Below are positions 55,943-63,873 of a DNA stretch of 64,000 nucleotides, piece by piece. The notes below the pieces were generated by a model. It was not told the origin of the DNA. It ran no database searches and saw nothing but the letters and a program-made list of their open reading frames with translations. This stretch comes from Sphingomonas corticis (GTDB lineage: Bacteria; Pseudomonadota; Alphaproteobacteria; Sphingomonadales; Sphingomonadaceae). The translations under genes and the position numbers were made by a program. The stretch's first letter is position 1, and each line of letters starts with the position of its first letter. Where the stretch lies: the NCBI RefSeq assembly GCF_012035195.1, contig NZ_JAAVJH010000011.1:52357-116356 (forward strand), in the 5' to 3' direction.

Positions 55943-57577
55943 ATGGAAACGATCGGCCGCGACCTGCGCGAGATGCAGCGCATTCCGTTGGCGCCCGCGC
56001 ACGTCGACGCGATTCGCGCGGCGGGCACGCGGCGGCGTTATCCCGCGGGCGCGCTGCTGGCGGAGGTCGGCGCGCCGGCGGACCGCTTCGTCTATGTCGA
56101 GGAGGGCGAGGTGGAGGTCGTGAACCCGTTCACGGGCGAGCGGCTGGTGCCCTCCACGCTGGGACCGACGCAGTTCATGGGCGAGATTTCGCTGCTGTCC
56201 GGCGGCACGTGGACGATGCCGATGCGCGCCGCGGCGGACACGACCGTCGTCGAGGTGCCGCGCGACGCCATGCTGCGGCTGATGGCCGAGGTGCCGGAGA
56301 TGTCGGACATCATCATCACCGTCCTCGCCGCGCGACGGCGGCGGCAGATCGAGTCCGGCGACGGGATGCTGGTGCTGGTCGGCGAGGAGACGGATCGCGG
56401 CGTCCGGCGGGTGGCGGAGTTCGCCGCGCGCAACCGCATCCCCTATCGCTCGCACCCGCTGGGCAGCGCGGAGGCGCGAACCGTGGCGACCAGTTGCGGC
56501 ACGCACGCGGACGCCCCCCTGGTCGTGTTCGGCCGCGACCTAGTGGTCGCCGATCCGACGCCCGAGGCAGTGGCGCGGCTGGTCGGACTGGACCAGGACC
56601 TGCCGGAGGAGGATGCGTTCGACGTGCTGATCGTCGGTGCCGGCCCGGCGGGCGTGGCGGCGGGGGTCTATGCCGGGGCGGAGGGGCTGCGCGCGCTGGT
56701 CGTCGACGACACCGCGATCGGCGGGCAGGCGGGCACGTCCAGCCGGATCGAGAACTACATGGGCTTCCCCACCGGCATCTCCGGCGCCGACCTCGTGTGG
56801 CGGGGCGAGGTGCAGGCGATGAAGTTCGGCACCCGCTTCGTCATGCCGCGGCGCGTCGCCGCGCTGGAGGAGCTGGACACGGGCGGCTTCTGCGCGACCT
56901 TCGCCAACGGGCAGCGCGTGCGTGCCGGCGCGGTGATCGTCGCGACGGGCGTCCAGTACCGCCGCCTGCCGATCGAGCGGCTGGCCGAGTTCGAGGGGGC
57001 GGGCATCTACTACGCCGCCACGGAGAACGAGGCGCGCTTCTGCCGCGATACCGAGGTGGTGGTGATCGGCGGAGGCAATTCCGCCGGGCAGGCGGCGATG
57101 TTCCTCAGCCGCGCGGCGCGCCACGTGCGGCTGCTGGTGCGCGGCGACACGCTGGCGACGTCGATGTCGAGCTACCTGTCGAGCCGGCTGGAAGCGGACG
57201 AGGCGATCACGATCGAATATGGCGCGCACGTCGCCGCGCTGCACGGCGACGACGCGCTGGCGGGCGTGACGATCCGCAGCGCCGCGGGGGAGCGGCACCT
57301 GCCCACCTGCGCCATGTTCGTGATGGTCGGCGCGGCGCCGAACACCGGCTGGCTGTCCGGCCTGGTCGCGCTGGACGACAAGGGGTTCGTGCTGACCGGG
57401 CAGGAGGCGGGAGCGGCGTCCCCCTTCGCCACCACGCGACCGGGCATCTACGCGGTCGGCGACGTGCGCGCGGGATCGGTGAAGCGCGTCGCCTCGTCGG
57501 TGGGCGAGGGGTCGGTGGTGATCTCCGCGGTGTGGAACGACGTGCGTGGCGGCGACCGGCACGGCGGGGCTCGATAG
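55943..57577 (+). CDS. cyclic-nucleotide-domain / thioredoxin-reductase-like flavoprotein lacking CxxC
   Basis: 544 residues from ATG 55943 (AAGGAG upstream). Residues ~15-135 form a cyclic nucleotide-binding-type domain (PAGALLAEVGAPADRFVYVE, GPTQFMGEISLLSGGTWTM). Residues ~140-220 form a small thioredoxin-fold-like linker. Residues ~225-540 are a thioredoxin reductase-like flavoprotein: FAD motif VLIVGAGPAGVAAGVYAGAE, GGQAGTSSRIENYMGFP, NADPH motif VVVIGGGNSAGQAAMFLSRA and the end GIYAVGDVRAGSVKRVASSV. The redox CxxC that normally precedes the NADPH motif is missing (only C367 in ARFCRDTE). It is therefore not a thioredoxin reductase; an electron donor to another partner is more likely. Confidence 0.9.
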   Translation: METIGRDLREMQRIPLAPAHVDAIRAAGTRRRYPAGALLAEVGAPADRFVYVEEGEVEVVNPFTGERLVPSTLGPTQFMGEISLLSGGTWTMPMRAAADTTVVEVPRDAMLRLMAEVPEMSDIIITVLAARRRRQIESGDGMLVLVGEETDRGVRRVAEFAARNRIPYRSHPLGSAEARTVATSCGTHADAPLVVFGRDLVVADPTPEAVARLVGLDQDLPEEDAFDVLIVGAGPAGVAAGVYAGAEGLRALVVDDTAIGGQAGTSSRIENYMGFPTGISGADLVWRGEVQAMKFGTRFVMPRRVAALEELDTGGFCATFANGQRVRAGAVIVATGVQYRRLPIERLAEFEGAGIYYAATENEARFCRDTEVVVIGGGNSAGQAAMFLSRAARHVRLLVRGDTLATSMSSYLSSRLEADEAITIEYGAHVAALHGDDALAGVTIRSAAGERHLPTCAMFVMVGAAPNTGWLSGLVALDDKGFVLTGQEAGAASPFATTRPGIYAVGDVRAGSVKRVASSVGEGSVVISAVWNDVRGGDRHGGAR

Positions 57578-57585
57578 GGCGGCGC

Positions 57586-58176
57586 TCAATAGGGCGGCGC
57601 GCGGCGGGCGCGCTGGGCACGTGCGGCCTCGGTCCACCAAGCGAGGTTGTCGGCGAAGCGTGGGAAGGCGCGGGCGAGCGACGCGCCGCCGTCCCCCGTC
57701 GGCTTGCCGTCGCCGTCGAAGGCGCGGCCGATCCCGCCGACCGCGATCGAGCTGGAGACGACGACCATCCCCATTTCCGACAGGATGCCGTGCCACGCCA
57801 GCCCGGCGCGCGCGCCGGCGAAGCGGCCGGCCGAGTAGCTGACGATCGCGGCGGGGCGCCAGTACCATTCCTCCAGGAAATGGTCGGTCAGGTTCTTCAA
57901 TCCCGGCTGCACGCCCCAATTGTACTCGCCGGTTACGAACACGAAGGCGTCGGCCTCCCGGATCCTGGCGGCGAGATCCTCCAGCGCGGCGGGTGCCTCG
58001 CCCGCGGGATATTCCTTGTACATCCGGTCCAGCATCGGCAGCCCCACCGCCCGCGCGTCGACCAGCTCCGCCCGCGCCCCGCGCTCGGCGAAGGCGCGGA
58101 CCAGGTAATCCGCCAGCCGGATGCCCTGCCGGTCGGTCCGGTAGGAGCCGTAGAAGATGAGGATGCGGTCGGCCAT
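57586..58176 (-). CDS. NADPH-dependent FMN reductase (flavodoxin-like)
   Basis: 196 residues. Flavodoxin-fold NAD(P)H:quinone/FMN reductase: phosphate loop FYGSYRTDRQGIRLADYLVR, FVFVTGEYNWGVQPGLKNLT for the isoalloxazine ring and SYSAGRFAGARAGLAWHGIL. Such enzymes reduce flavins, quinones or azo/nitro compounds. It ends eight bases past the flavoprotein gene on the opposite strand (convergent). The three redox genes here (monooxygenase-TspO, CNB flavoprotein, FMN reductase) might share substrates, for example reduced flavin, but are on different transcripts. Confidence 0.92.
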   Translation of the reverse strand: MADRILIFYGSYRTDRQGIRLADYLVRAFAERGARAELVDARAVGLPMLDRMYKEYPAGEAPAALEDLAARIREADAFVFVTGEYNWGVQPGLKNLTDHFLEEWYWRPAAIVSYSAGRFAGARAGLAWHGILSEMGMVVVSSSIAVGGIGRAFDGDGKPTGDGGASLARAFPRFADNLAWWTEAARAQRARRAPPY

Positions 58177-58499
58177 GCTGTCTTTCCGGTATCGTCGCAC
58201 CAGCGATGGGCCGGGCGGGCGGGAAGCGCAACCGGCAGGTGAACGGCGGCCCGATCGCGCCGGAACGTCAGCGTCGCGATCTGCCTGTCGCCCGGCGGCA
58301 AGGCCGACGGGTCCGCGGGATTGAACCCGAGCGAGGTTGCGCGCACGACGCGCCTTCACGCCGCTCGGGTGCCCACCGACCTGCCGAACTGGAGCGCGGG
58401 GAGGAGGCGTGAGAGAAAAGGGGCGCCCGCATCGCTGCGAACGCCCCGTGAGACCGATCTGCGTGCTTGGGAGCGCTCGGTCTATCTGATGGATGGAGG
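58177..58499. other. spacer between FMN reductase and lipoprotein genes
   Basis: 323 bases without a convincing gene. The part next to 58176 is upstream of the FMN reductase and should hold its promoter. The part near 58420 holds the terminator of the lipoprotein gene. Short frames on the plus strand are Arg/Pro-rich and show no family motif or ribosome site. Confidence 0.5.
58412..58447 (-). terminator. terminator of the small lipoprotein gene
   Basis: On the minus strand GGGGCG and CGCCCC (58442-58447 with 58420-58425) form a stem that is followed by CTTTTCTCTC. It is about 50 bases after the lipoprotein stop. The loop is 16 bases and could itself pair further. Confidence 0.6.
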
Positions 58500-58769
58500 C
58501 TAGATGCCGTTCTTCAGGTTCGTGTCCGCATCATGCGTCCGCATGTCCTCCGCCTGGTTCTCGCCGGCCGCCCGCACGCTGTCGGCCGCGTTCTCGAGAT
58601 TGGCCTCGGTCGCGTCGGAAGAGGCATTGTCGGCTGCCTCCTCGAGGTTGTCCGCGATCGCCTCCGCATTGGCCTCGATGTTGTCGGCCGCCTGTTCGCG
58701 CGGGCTGGAATTGCAGGCGGCGAGCGACACCAGACCTGCGGCCATCGCGGCACCGAATAGCTTCTTCAT
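58500..58769 (-). CDS. small Ala/Glu/Asn-rich lipoprotein
   Basis: 89 residues from ATG 58769, with GGGGAG seven bases upstream. Lipoprotein signal peptide MKKLFGAAMAAGLVSLAAC, with the lipobox LAAC giving lipidated Cys at residue 19. The mature part is acidic and Ala/Asn-rich with heptad-like EAAD/ENAAD repeats (IEANAEAIADNLEEAADNAS), so it is probably a single long helix. It resembles other small entericidin-like or envelope-stress lipoproteins of sphingomonads; no firm family. It is followed by a Rho-independent terminator. Confidence 0.8.
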   Translation of the reverse strand: MKKLFGAAMAAGLVSLAACNSSPREQAADNIEANAEAIADNLEEAADNASSDATEANLENAADSVRAAGENQAEDMRTHDADTNLKNGI

Positions 58770-58862
58770 CAAACTCTCCCCTTCTGAACGGGTTAGCAGG
58801 ATAGCGGAGCCGACGAGCGCTGCAAGCGCGATGCGACGACGATGCGAGCGGCCGCGCGCCTG

Positions 58863-59234
58863 TCATTCCGGCGGGGCGGGGATCGTGCGCAGGGCGGTCA
58901 TCAGTGTGGCGATCGTGATCGGTTTGCTCAGCTGCGGCACGCCCGCGAACCGGGGATCGCGATCTTCCAGCTCGTAGCCGCTGAGGAAGAGGAAGGGGAC
59001 GTCCCGCTGCCGCAGTTCGGTCGCCACCGGATAGACCGGCTCGCCCGCGAGATTGATGTCGAGGATCGCGAGATCGATCTGCGGCAGGCGCGCGAGCTGG
59101 TCGAGGGCAGCGGCGACCGTGGCGACGCAGCCGACCACGCTCGCCCCTTCCCGCGCGAGCGCGCGGGTGAGCTGGCGCGCGAGCAGATACTCGTCCTCCA
59201 CCAGCAGGATGCGCTTGCCCGACAGGGAGATCAT
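58863..59234 (-). CDS. single-domain response regulator
   Basis: 123 residues, receiver domain only: RILLVEDEYLLARQL with acidic pair E13-D14, phospho-acceptor D59 in DLAILDINLAGE, Ser/Thr in PFLFLSGYELED and Lys in PQLSKPITIATLM. It has no output domain. Its ATG overlaps the HWE kinase stop by four bases, so the two form one unit. Such stand-alone receivers take phosphate from HWE kinases and pass it on or act as a phosphate sink, in alphaproteobacteria often linked to the general stress response; that link is inference here. Confidence 0.93.
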   Translation of the reverse strand: MISLSGKRILLVEDEYLLARQLTRALAREGASVVGCVATVAAALDQLARLPQIDLAILDINLAGEPVYPVATELRQRDVPFLFLSGYELEDRDPRFAGVPQLSKPITIATLMTALRTIPAPPE

Positions 59235-60763
59235 GCGGGCGTGTACGTGACGGGAAGCGACATCAGGCACGCCACGCCATCGTCGGTGAGCCGGTAATCG
59301 AGCCGCGCGCCGAGCTGGTGCGGAAGGCCGAACTCGATCAGTTCGCGGCCCTGCCCGCGATGATCGCGGCGCCCGCTCCCCGTCATCGCGACATCGGTCT
59401 CGCGCCAGTGGACGACGAGGCGGTCGGCGCCGCCCTCTCCGGACTCGCGGGCCCAGCTGATCGAGAGCCGCGCGGCCGGCTGTGCCAGGGCGCCGTGCTT
59501 GATCGCGTTGGTCGTCAGCTCGTGGAGGGCCAGCGCCAGCGTCTGGATGCTGCTGGACCGCAGCAGGATGCCGGCCGGTCCGTTCAGCGTGACCCGGTGA
59601 TCGTCCTCGGGAAGGGCGCCGAAGGCGTCCAGCTCCGCGCGGAGCAGGTCGTCGAAGCACAGCCGTTCCGACCCGGTCAGCGTGGAAAGCAGGTTCTGCG
59701 CACGCGACAGGGCGCGCATCCGGTTCTCGAACGCCGCGGCGAAGGTGCCGAGGTCGGGGCTCGTCTCCAGCGTGCTCTCGGCGACCGCCTGCACGACGCC
59801 CATCAGGTTGCGGGTGCGATGTTGCAGTTCGCCGATCATGAGGCGGAGCCGCTGATCGGTCTCGATCTCCTCGGTCACGTCCTGGGCGATGCCGCCGATC
59901 CGCCGGACGATGCCGTCGCGGTCGGGCAGGGGGAAGGCGGTGTTCTTGATCCAGCGCACGCGCGTGCGGCCGGGAAGGCGCACGCGGAAGCTGTGCGTGA
60001 CGCGGTGGCCGTCGCGGACCTTCGCCAGTTCGGCGAACGCCGCGGCGCGGTCCTCGGGCACGATCGCCGCCTGCCAGTCGAACTCGATCGCGCGATCGCC
60101 GCGGCCGGGAACGTCCGCGCTCAGCAGGCTCCGCAAGCTGCCGCTGAGGAATTCGAACTCGGCGGTGTCGGTGTTGCGGAGCCACAGGATGTCGGACGAC
60201 GCCTCCGCAAACTCACGGAACCGCGCCTCGCTCCTGACGAGTTCGGCCTCCACCCGCTTCCGCTCGGTCGTCTCCTCCACGACCGCGCCGATCCCGATGA
60301 TGGCGCGGTCGACCCGGATGGGGAAGAAATGCTCGTTCCAGCTCCGGCCGCCGCCCAACCCCTGCGTGGAGCCGACCACTTCGACATCGCGCAGCGGCTC
60401 GCCGGTCTCCAGCATGGCGCGCCATTGATCGAGCAGGGCATCCAGCCCGGCGAGATCCGGGAAGAGGTCGGCCGGACTGCGGCCGATGTGCTGCGCCGGG
60501 CTGAGCCCGTTCATCTCAGCCAGGCTGTCGTTCACGCGGACGAAGCGGAGATCGCGGTCCCAGATGGCGAGGCCGATCGGCGCGGCGCTGAACAGCGCGT
60601 CGAGCATCGCCGTGGGCGGCGGGCTGTCCTCGACGGGGCGGGGGAGGATCGCGCGTTCGACGGCCTGCCTGAGATCGTCCGACCAGGAATCGATCGATCC
60701 GAGTGGAGTGGATGACCAGTCGTAGTCGATCGTCAACCGTTCAGCGGCCGTTGCGTCTGGCAT
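59231..60763 (-). CDS. HWE-family PAS sensor histidine kinase
   Basis: 510 residues from ATG 60763. Two PAS domains (~50-170, with LFSAAPIGLAIWDRDLRFVR; ~190-320, with FREFAEASSDILWLRNTDT) are followed by an HWE transmitter: phosphorylated His in MIGELQHRTRNLMGVVQAVA, LALALHELTTNAIKHGALAQ and the diagnostic HWRE in LVVHWRETDV. No membrane segments, so it is cytoplasmic and should sense an internal signal such as light, redox or a ligand; no LOV cysteine motif (NCRFLQ) is present. Coupled to the receiver protein downstream. Confidence 0.93.
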   Translation of the reverse strand: MPDATAAERLTIDYDWSSTPLGSIDSWSDDLRQAVERAILPRPVEDSPPPTAMLDALFSAAPIGLAIWDRDLRFVRVNDSLAEMNGLSPAQHIGRSPADLFPDLAGLDALLDQWRAMLETGEPLRDVEVVGSTQGLGGGRSWNEHFFPIRVDRAIIGIGAVVEETTERKRVEAELVRSEARFREFAEASSDILWLRNTDTAEFEFLSGSLRSLLSADVPGRGDRAIEFDWQAAIVPEDRAAAFAELAKVRDGHRVTHSFRVRLPGRTRVRWIKNTAFPLPDRDGIVRRIGGIAQDVTEEIETDQRLRLMIGELQHRTRNLMGVVQAVAESTLETSPDLGTFAAAFENRMRALSRAQNLLSTLTGSERLCFDDLLRAELDAFGALPEDDHRVTLNGPAGILLRSSSIQTLALALHELTTNAIKHGALAQPAARLSISWARESGEGGADRLVVHWRETDVAMTGSGRRDHRGQGRELIEFGLPHQLGARLDYRLTDDGVACLMSLPVTYTPA

Positions 60764-60984
60764 CACCGGTCTGCTTCGCTCCCCCGGTCGCCAGAGATAG
60801 CATGCTGCGCAATGAAGCCAAGTGGTTGGTGGTGCCGGCCCGGTCACCTGCGAACACACGGCGCCCTTTCCTGCGTCGCCGACGGCATCCACTTCCTCAG
60901 GCGCGTGGCCAGTGCCGCCGTCCGTCCGGCGCGATCAAGACCAGGTCCGGTCGCGGTCCGGCGCACATGCGGCGGGCGCGCCGG

Positions 60985-62352
60985 TCAGTCGTCCTTCACG
61001 AACACGCGGTCGCCGATGAAGATCATGTCGCTGTCGACGCGCGGGGTCGCTCCTTCGGAACCGAGCGCGAAGAACTCGCGTCGGGTAGCACCACGAGGAT
61101 CGACGAAGCTGATCGTGTGGCGCTCGATCCGATAGCGGCCGACGCCGCCCCGCCTGCGGCTGGAGGCCGCGACGTTCGCGCCGACCGCCCCCGCGCTGGA
61201 GTCGGTCGAGAAGCTGCCGTCGGGCGAGAAGGCCAGGTTGGTCTGCGCGGCGATCGCCATGGTGCCGCCCAGCGCGGAATTGCCGCCGCCGGAGATGCGC
61301 TTGTACGGGCGCGCCAGCTTGCCGCCGATCGCTTCCGCCGGATAGGCCTTGAAGAAGCTGCCTTGCTGGAGGCGGTAGTCCTCGGTCCGGCCGCGATCGT
61401 CGGTCAGCAGGAAAGTCGCGCCTTGGCGCCTCCACGTTCCCCAGGCGCGCGGATTGGCGGCGCGGCTGGCGGCGAGATCGACATCTTCCAGCGCCGGTCC
61501 CTCGACCTCGTAGTAGCTGCCGTCGCGGAACAGGACCACTGGCTCGAAATCCTGGATCATCATCCCGCCGACGCCGAAGCTGGTGTACGATTTGAAGTAG
61601 ACGCCCTCCACCCGCTGCCAGTTGCCGGCATGCGAGGCGGCCCTGCCGGGAGGCGTGACGGGCGGCGGGGCGGCCGGGGCCTGTGTCGCGGGCGGCGATC
61701 CGGAAGCGGGCGCGAAGCCGGCGGGGGTGAGCGTGGTCCGGCGAAGGTCGGTGCGCAGGATCTGCGCCGCCTCGGCATGGATCGCGTCGCTCATCTTGCG
61801 GCGGGCGGCGGCCCCCTGTCCGGCGACCGCCTTCATGCGGGCGTCGATCACCAGCGCCTGCAACAGCATGGCATCGGCGATGTCCTGCTTCTCGGCATCG
61901 CGCAGTGCGGCCGTGCTCTTCGCCATCTTGCCCGCGATCTGCCGACGCGCCCCGTCGACCAGCGCGGGATCGGTCGTCTCTCCGATGATGCCGTTCGCCG
62001 CCTCCCATGCCATCACCCAATAGGCGGCGGTCATGTCGGCGACGTCGCTCGTGTCGAGGCCGACGCGCCGCAGTTCGGCCGAGACGGCGCCGAGGATGTC
62101 CTGCCGGAAGGATCGATCGAGCGCGTCCGCCATCGCGGGCGAGCGCGACCGTGTCGCGGCGACCAGCTTGGCCTGATTGGCCTCGAACCGGACCGGATCG
62201 CGGACGAAGCGCGTCGCCGCCCCCCCCGGCGAGGATTGCGTCGCCGCGGCGGAGCCGGACGCCAGGGCCACGTCGGCCAGCCCGAACGCCGCCGCAAGGA
62301 GAAGCGATCGAAGCGGCAGGGTCGCGGGAGAGGGTGGGGTGGCAATTGTCAA
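60985..62352 (-). CDS. secreted protein of unknown function
   Basis: 455 residues from TTG 62352, with GGGAGAC eight bases upstream; this start opens a signal peptide (LPLRSLLLAAAFGLADVALA). The N-terminal half is helical (DVADMTAAYWVMAWEAANGI near 130), recalling DUF6683-type proteins; I cannot confirm this. After an Ala/Pro linker (~255-285), the C-terminal half is beta-rich with a WQRVEGVYFKSYTSFGVGG repeat-like pattern, then FRDGSYYEVEGPALEDVDLA and SFSTDSSAGAVGAN. It ends in VDSDMIFIGDRVFVKDD. It is a lone gene, divergent from nothing recognisable. Function unknown. Confidence 0.75.
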   Translation of the reverse strand: MTIATPPSPATLPLRSLLLAAAFGLADVALASGSAAATQSSPGGAATRFVRDPVRFEANQAKLVAATRSRSPAMADALDRSFRQDILGAVSAELRRVGLDTSDVADMTAAYWVMAWEAANGIIGETTDPALVDGARRQIAGKMAKSTAALRDAEKQDIADAMLLQALVIDARMKAVAGQGAAARRKMSDAIHAEAAQILRTDLRRTTLTPAGFAPASGSPPATQAPAAPPPVTPPGRAASHAGNWQRVEGVYFKSYTSFGVGGMMIQDFEPVVLFRDGSYYEVEGPALEDVDLAASRAANPRAWGTWRRQGATFLLTDDRGRTEDYRLQQGSFFKAYPAEAIGGKLARPYKRISGGGNSALGGTMAIAAQTNLAFSPDGSFSTDSSAGAVGANVAASSRRRGGVGRYRIERHTISFVDPRGATRREFFALGSEGATPRVDSDMIFIGDRVFVKDD

Positions 62353-62900
62353 GGCAAGTCTCCCGTCGCTCTTCGCCCGGCCGGTCCGCACGAGCGCGTG
62401 CGTCAGGGGCGTCTTGCACCCCGACGGCGGGATTACACGTCCGAATGCGCGCCCGGGTTCCGTCGGTTTTCTGCGCAACTCGGCACCGAATTGCGCCAGA
62501 AACCGAGGTTTCCTACATATGCCAGCGACTTGGGACTGGGTGGCGGAGCGGGAGGGATTCATATCCTTAACGTAAGACTTTGCTAGAACTAATGAAAACC
62601 GTCCAAGCCTAGTTTACGTGCCCCCGACCGTGCCCCCTGATCGCAACCGCTGAAGAGATTTCCGTTTAGCGTGTCGCGTAGGCGTGGTGCCCCGACCTGT
62701 TCGGAGTGGCCAGCCTCGCCACCCGACGTGACCGTCCCTTACCGCTCACCCGAGAAGATGTCGACGAACACGGGCGGGTCGGCCGCGCGTGGCGTAAGCG
62801 GGTCCCGCACGCTCGGCCAACCCTTCACCCAAGCAATGAATGCGCGCCTCCCAGGTCGCTGAGGCGCATTCACCTATCCCTTGGCTAGAGAGGAACGGCC
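62353..62900. other. boundary region with tRNA-Ser-like fragment
   Basis: About 550 bases without a convincing gene. The first part is the 5' region of the secreted-protein gene. At 62541-62560 lies TGGCGGAGCGGGAGGGATTC, discussed separately. Beyond it the DNA is more AT-rich (TATCCTTAACGTAAGACTTT, 62561-62580) and has a short direct repeat of CGTGCCCCCGAC type near 62617. Small frames at 62671-62888 have no support. Confidence 0.5.
62541..62560 (-). other. att-like fragment resembling the 3' end of tRNA-Ser
   Basis: TGGCGGAGCGGGAGGGATTC on the plus strand reads as the reverse complement of a tRNA-Ser 3' end (GAATCCC...CTCCGCCA). There is no complete tRNA around it: upstream and downstream sequence does not fold. 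Integrases that use tRNA genes leave such ~20-base end copies at the far border of an island. Confidence 0.45.
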
Positions 62901-63581
62901 TTGGTCACCAACCTTGCAGACGCGCTGGATGCGGAAACGCTCCTCCGGATGGAGGCCAGCGGCCGACGGAACGGGACCGACGGGGACCGGGTCAGGAGAG
63001 CCTATGGCCTAAAGCGCTCCAACCGGCTCAACCCGCTGCGCGGCCGCCTACGCGCGAGATTGGAAAGGCCGGATCGGGCCGCGATCATCGAACTCACGCG
63101 CGGATACACGATGCATCGCGAGGCCGCACGGGCAGTGGCTTCCGCCGGCATCGATCCCGTCGACGTCATCGCGCTGGCGATCTGGGCGCGCTCGGTCGAC
63201 ATGCGGATCAACGACGGCATGACGGTGACCGCGTTCGCCGATACGGACACGAAGCGTCTCGTGGTGTCGTTGCTCCTCGGACCGGAGGGCGAGGCGCTGT
63301 GGGACTTCGACGACCGGTCCAGCGATCATCGCTCCGCAGGATCCATCGAGATCAGGAACCATCCCCTGCCCGAGAGCGTGCTGGTCGCCTTGTCGGGACG
63401 CCCCCTCGAAGCGGTGCTGACCCACCCGGTCACCGACGGCGCGGGTCTGCGCATCAGCAGCACTTCAATCGACAAGTCCCGAAACGCCACCTGCCTCGAA
63501 CTCGAGAGAGCACGTGGAGGAACTGCGCGAGTCGAGTTGGTCCCAGGCAAGGACGAGGCGGTCGCCCCTGACGCGCGGTAG
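62901..63581 (+). CDS. hypothetical protein near island edge
   Basis: 226 residues from TTG 62901, with GAGGAAC at a good distance. I do not recognise it. The N-terminal ~75 residues are Arg-rich (GLKRSNRLNPLRGRLRARLE); the rest is mixed alpha/beta with AIIELTRGYTMHREAARAVA and DVIALAIWARSVDMRIND. No membrane segment or catalytic motif is obvious. Its 3' end overlaps the DUF6998-like remnant tail-to-tail by 117 bases, which is a lot for two real genes; one of the two 3' ends may be altered. Codon use is less GC-biased than in the core genes. Confidence 0.55.
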   Translation: MVTNLADALDAETLLRMEASGRRNGTDGDRVRRAYGLKRSNRLNPLRGRLRARLERPDRAAIIELTRGYTMHREAARAVASAGIDPVDVIALAIWARSVDMRINDGMTVTAFADTDTKRLVVSLLLGPEGEALWDFDDRSSDHRSAGSIEIRNHPLPESVLVALSGRPLEAVLTHPVTDGAGLRISSTSIDKSRNATCLELERARGGTARVELVPGKDEAVAPDAR

Positions 63582-63873
63582 CGAAGCACGGTCGACCATC
63601 CGCCCCGCCACCTCGAAGTCCGCGTTGATCCGGACGATCAGCACCTTGCTGAAGTTGCGCCTGAGATTGAGCACCACCTCGGCGTTCGCCTTGAACGGCG
63701 TGATCGTCTTCACCTCCACGAGGTCGTTGCCGATCCGACCATCCGACCCTTGGGCGTAGTTGCGGTGCAGCTTCAGGCCGTGCGTTATGACGCCGAACAA
63801 CTCCCCGATGTCGCCATAGACCTGAAGGTGCCGTCCGGTGAGCTCGTGATACTCGCGGGCCGTCTCAATGAGT
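63465..63873 (-). pseudogene. DUF6998-like gene truncated by IS66
   Basis: About 136 codons remain of a gene whose 5' end is replaced by the IS66 end at 63874. The native part begins about at ETAREYHELTGRHLQVYGDI and continues GELFGVITHGLKL, then GNDLVEVKTITPFKANAEVV and LNLRRNFSKVLIVRINADFE. The VEVK with a preceding Asp looks like a PD-(D/E)xK-type core, and ELTGR...GDIGE recalls DUF6998 proteins, often found in defence or mobile regions. A longer frame of 160 codons exists, but its first ~25 codons are IS-derived. It could be expressed from an IS promoter, though a normal product is unlikely. Confidence 0.55.

Noticed and set aside
62671..62888. Small plus-strand frames of 60-63 codons
   Set aside because: No ribosome site, no motif, two overlapping frames of similar length in gene-poor DNA.
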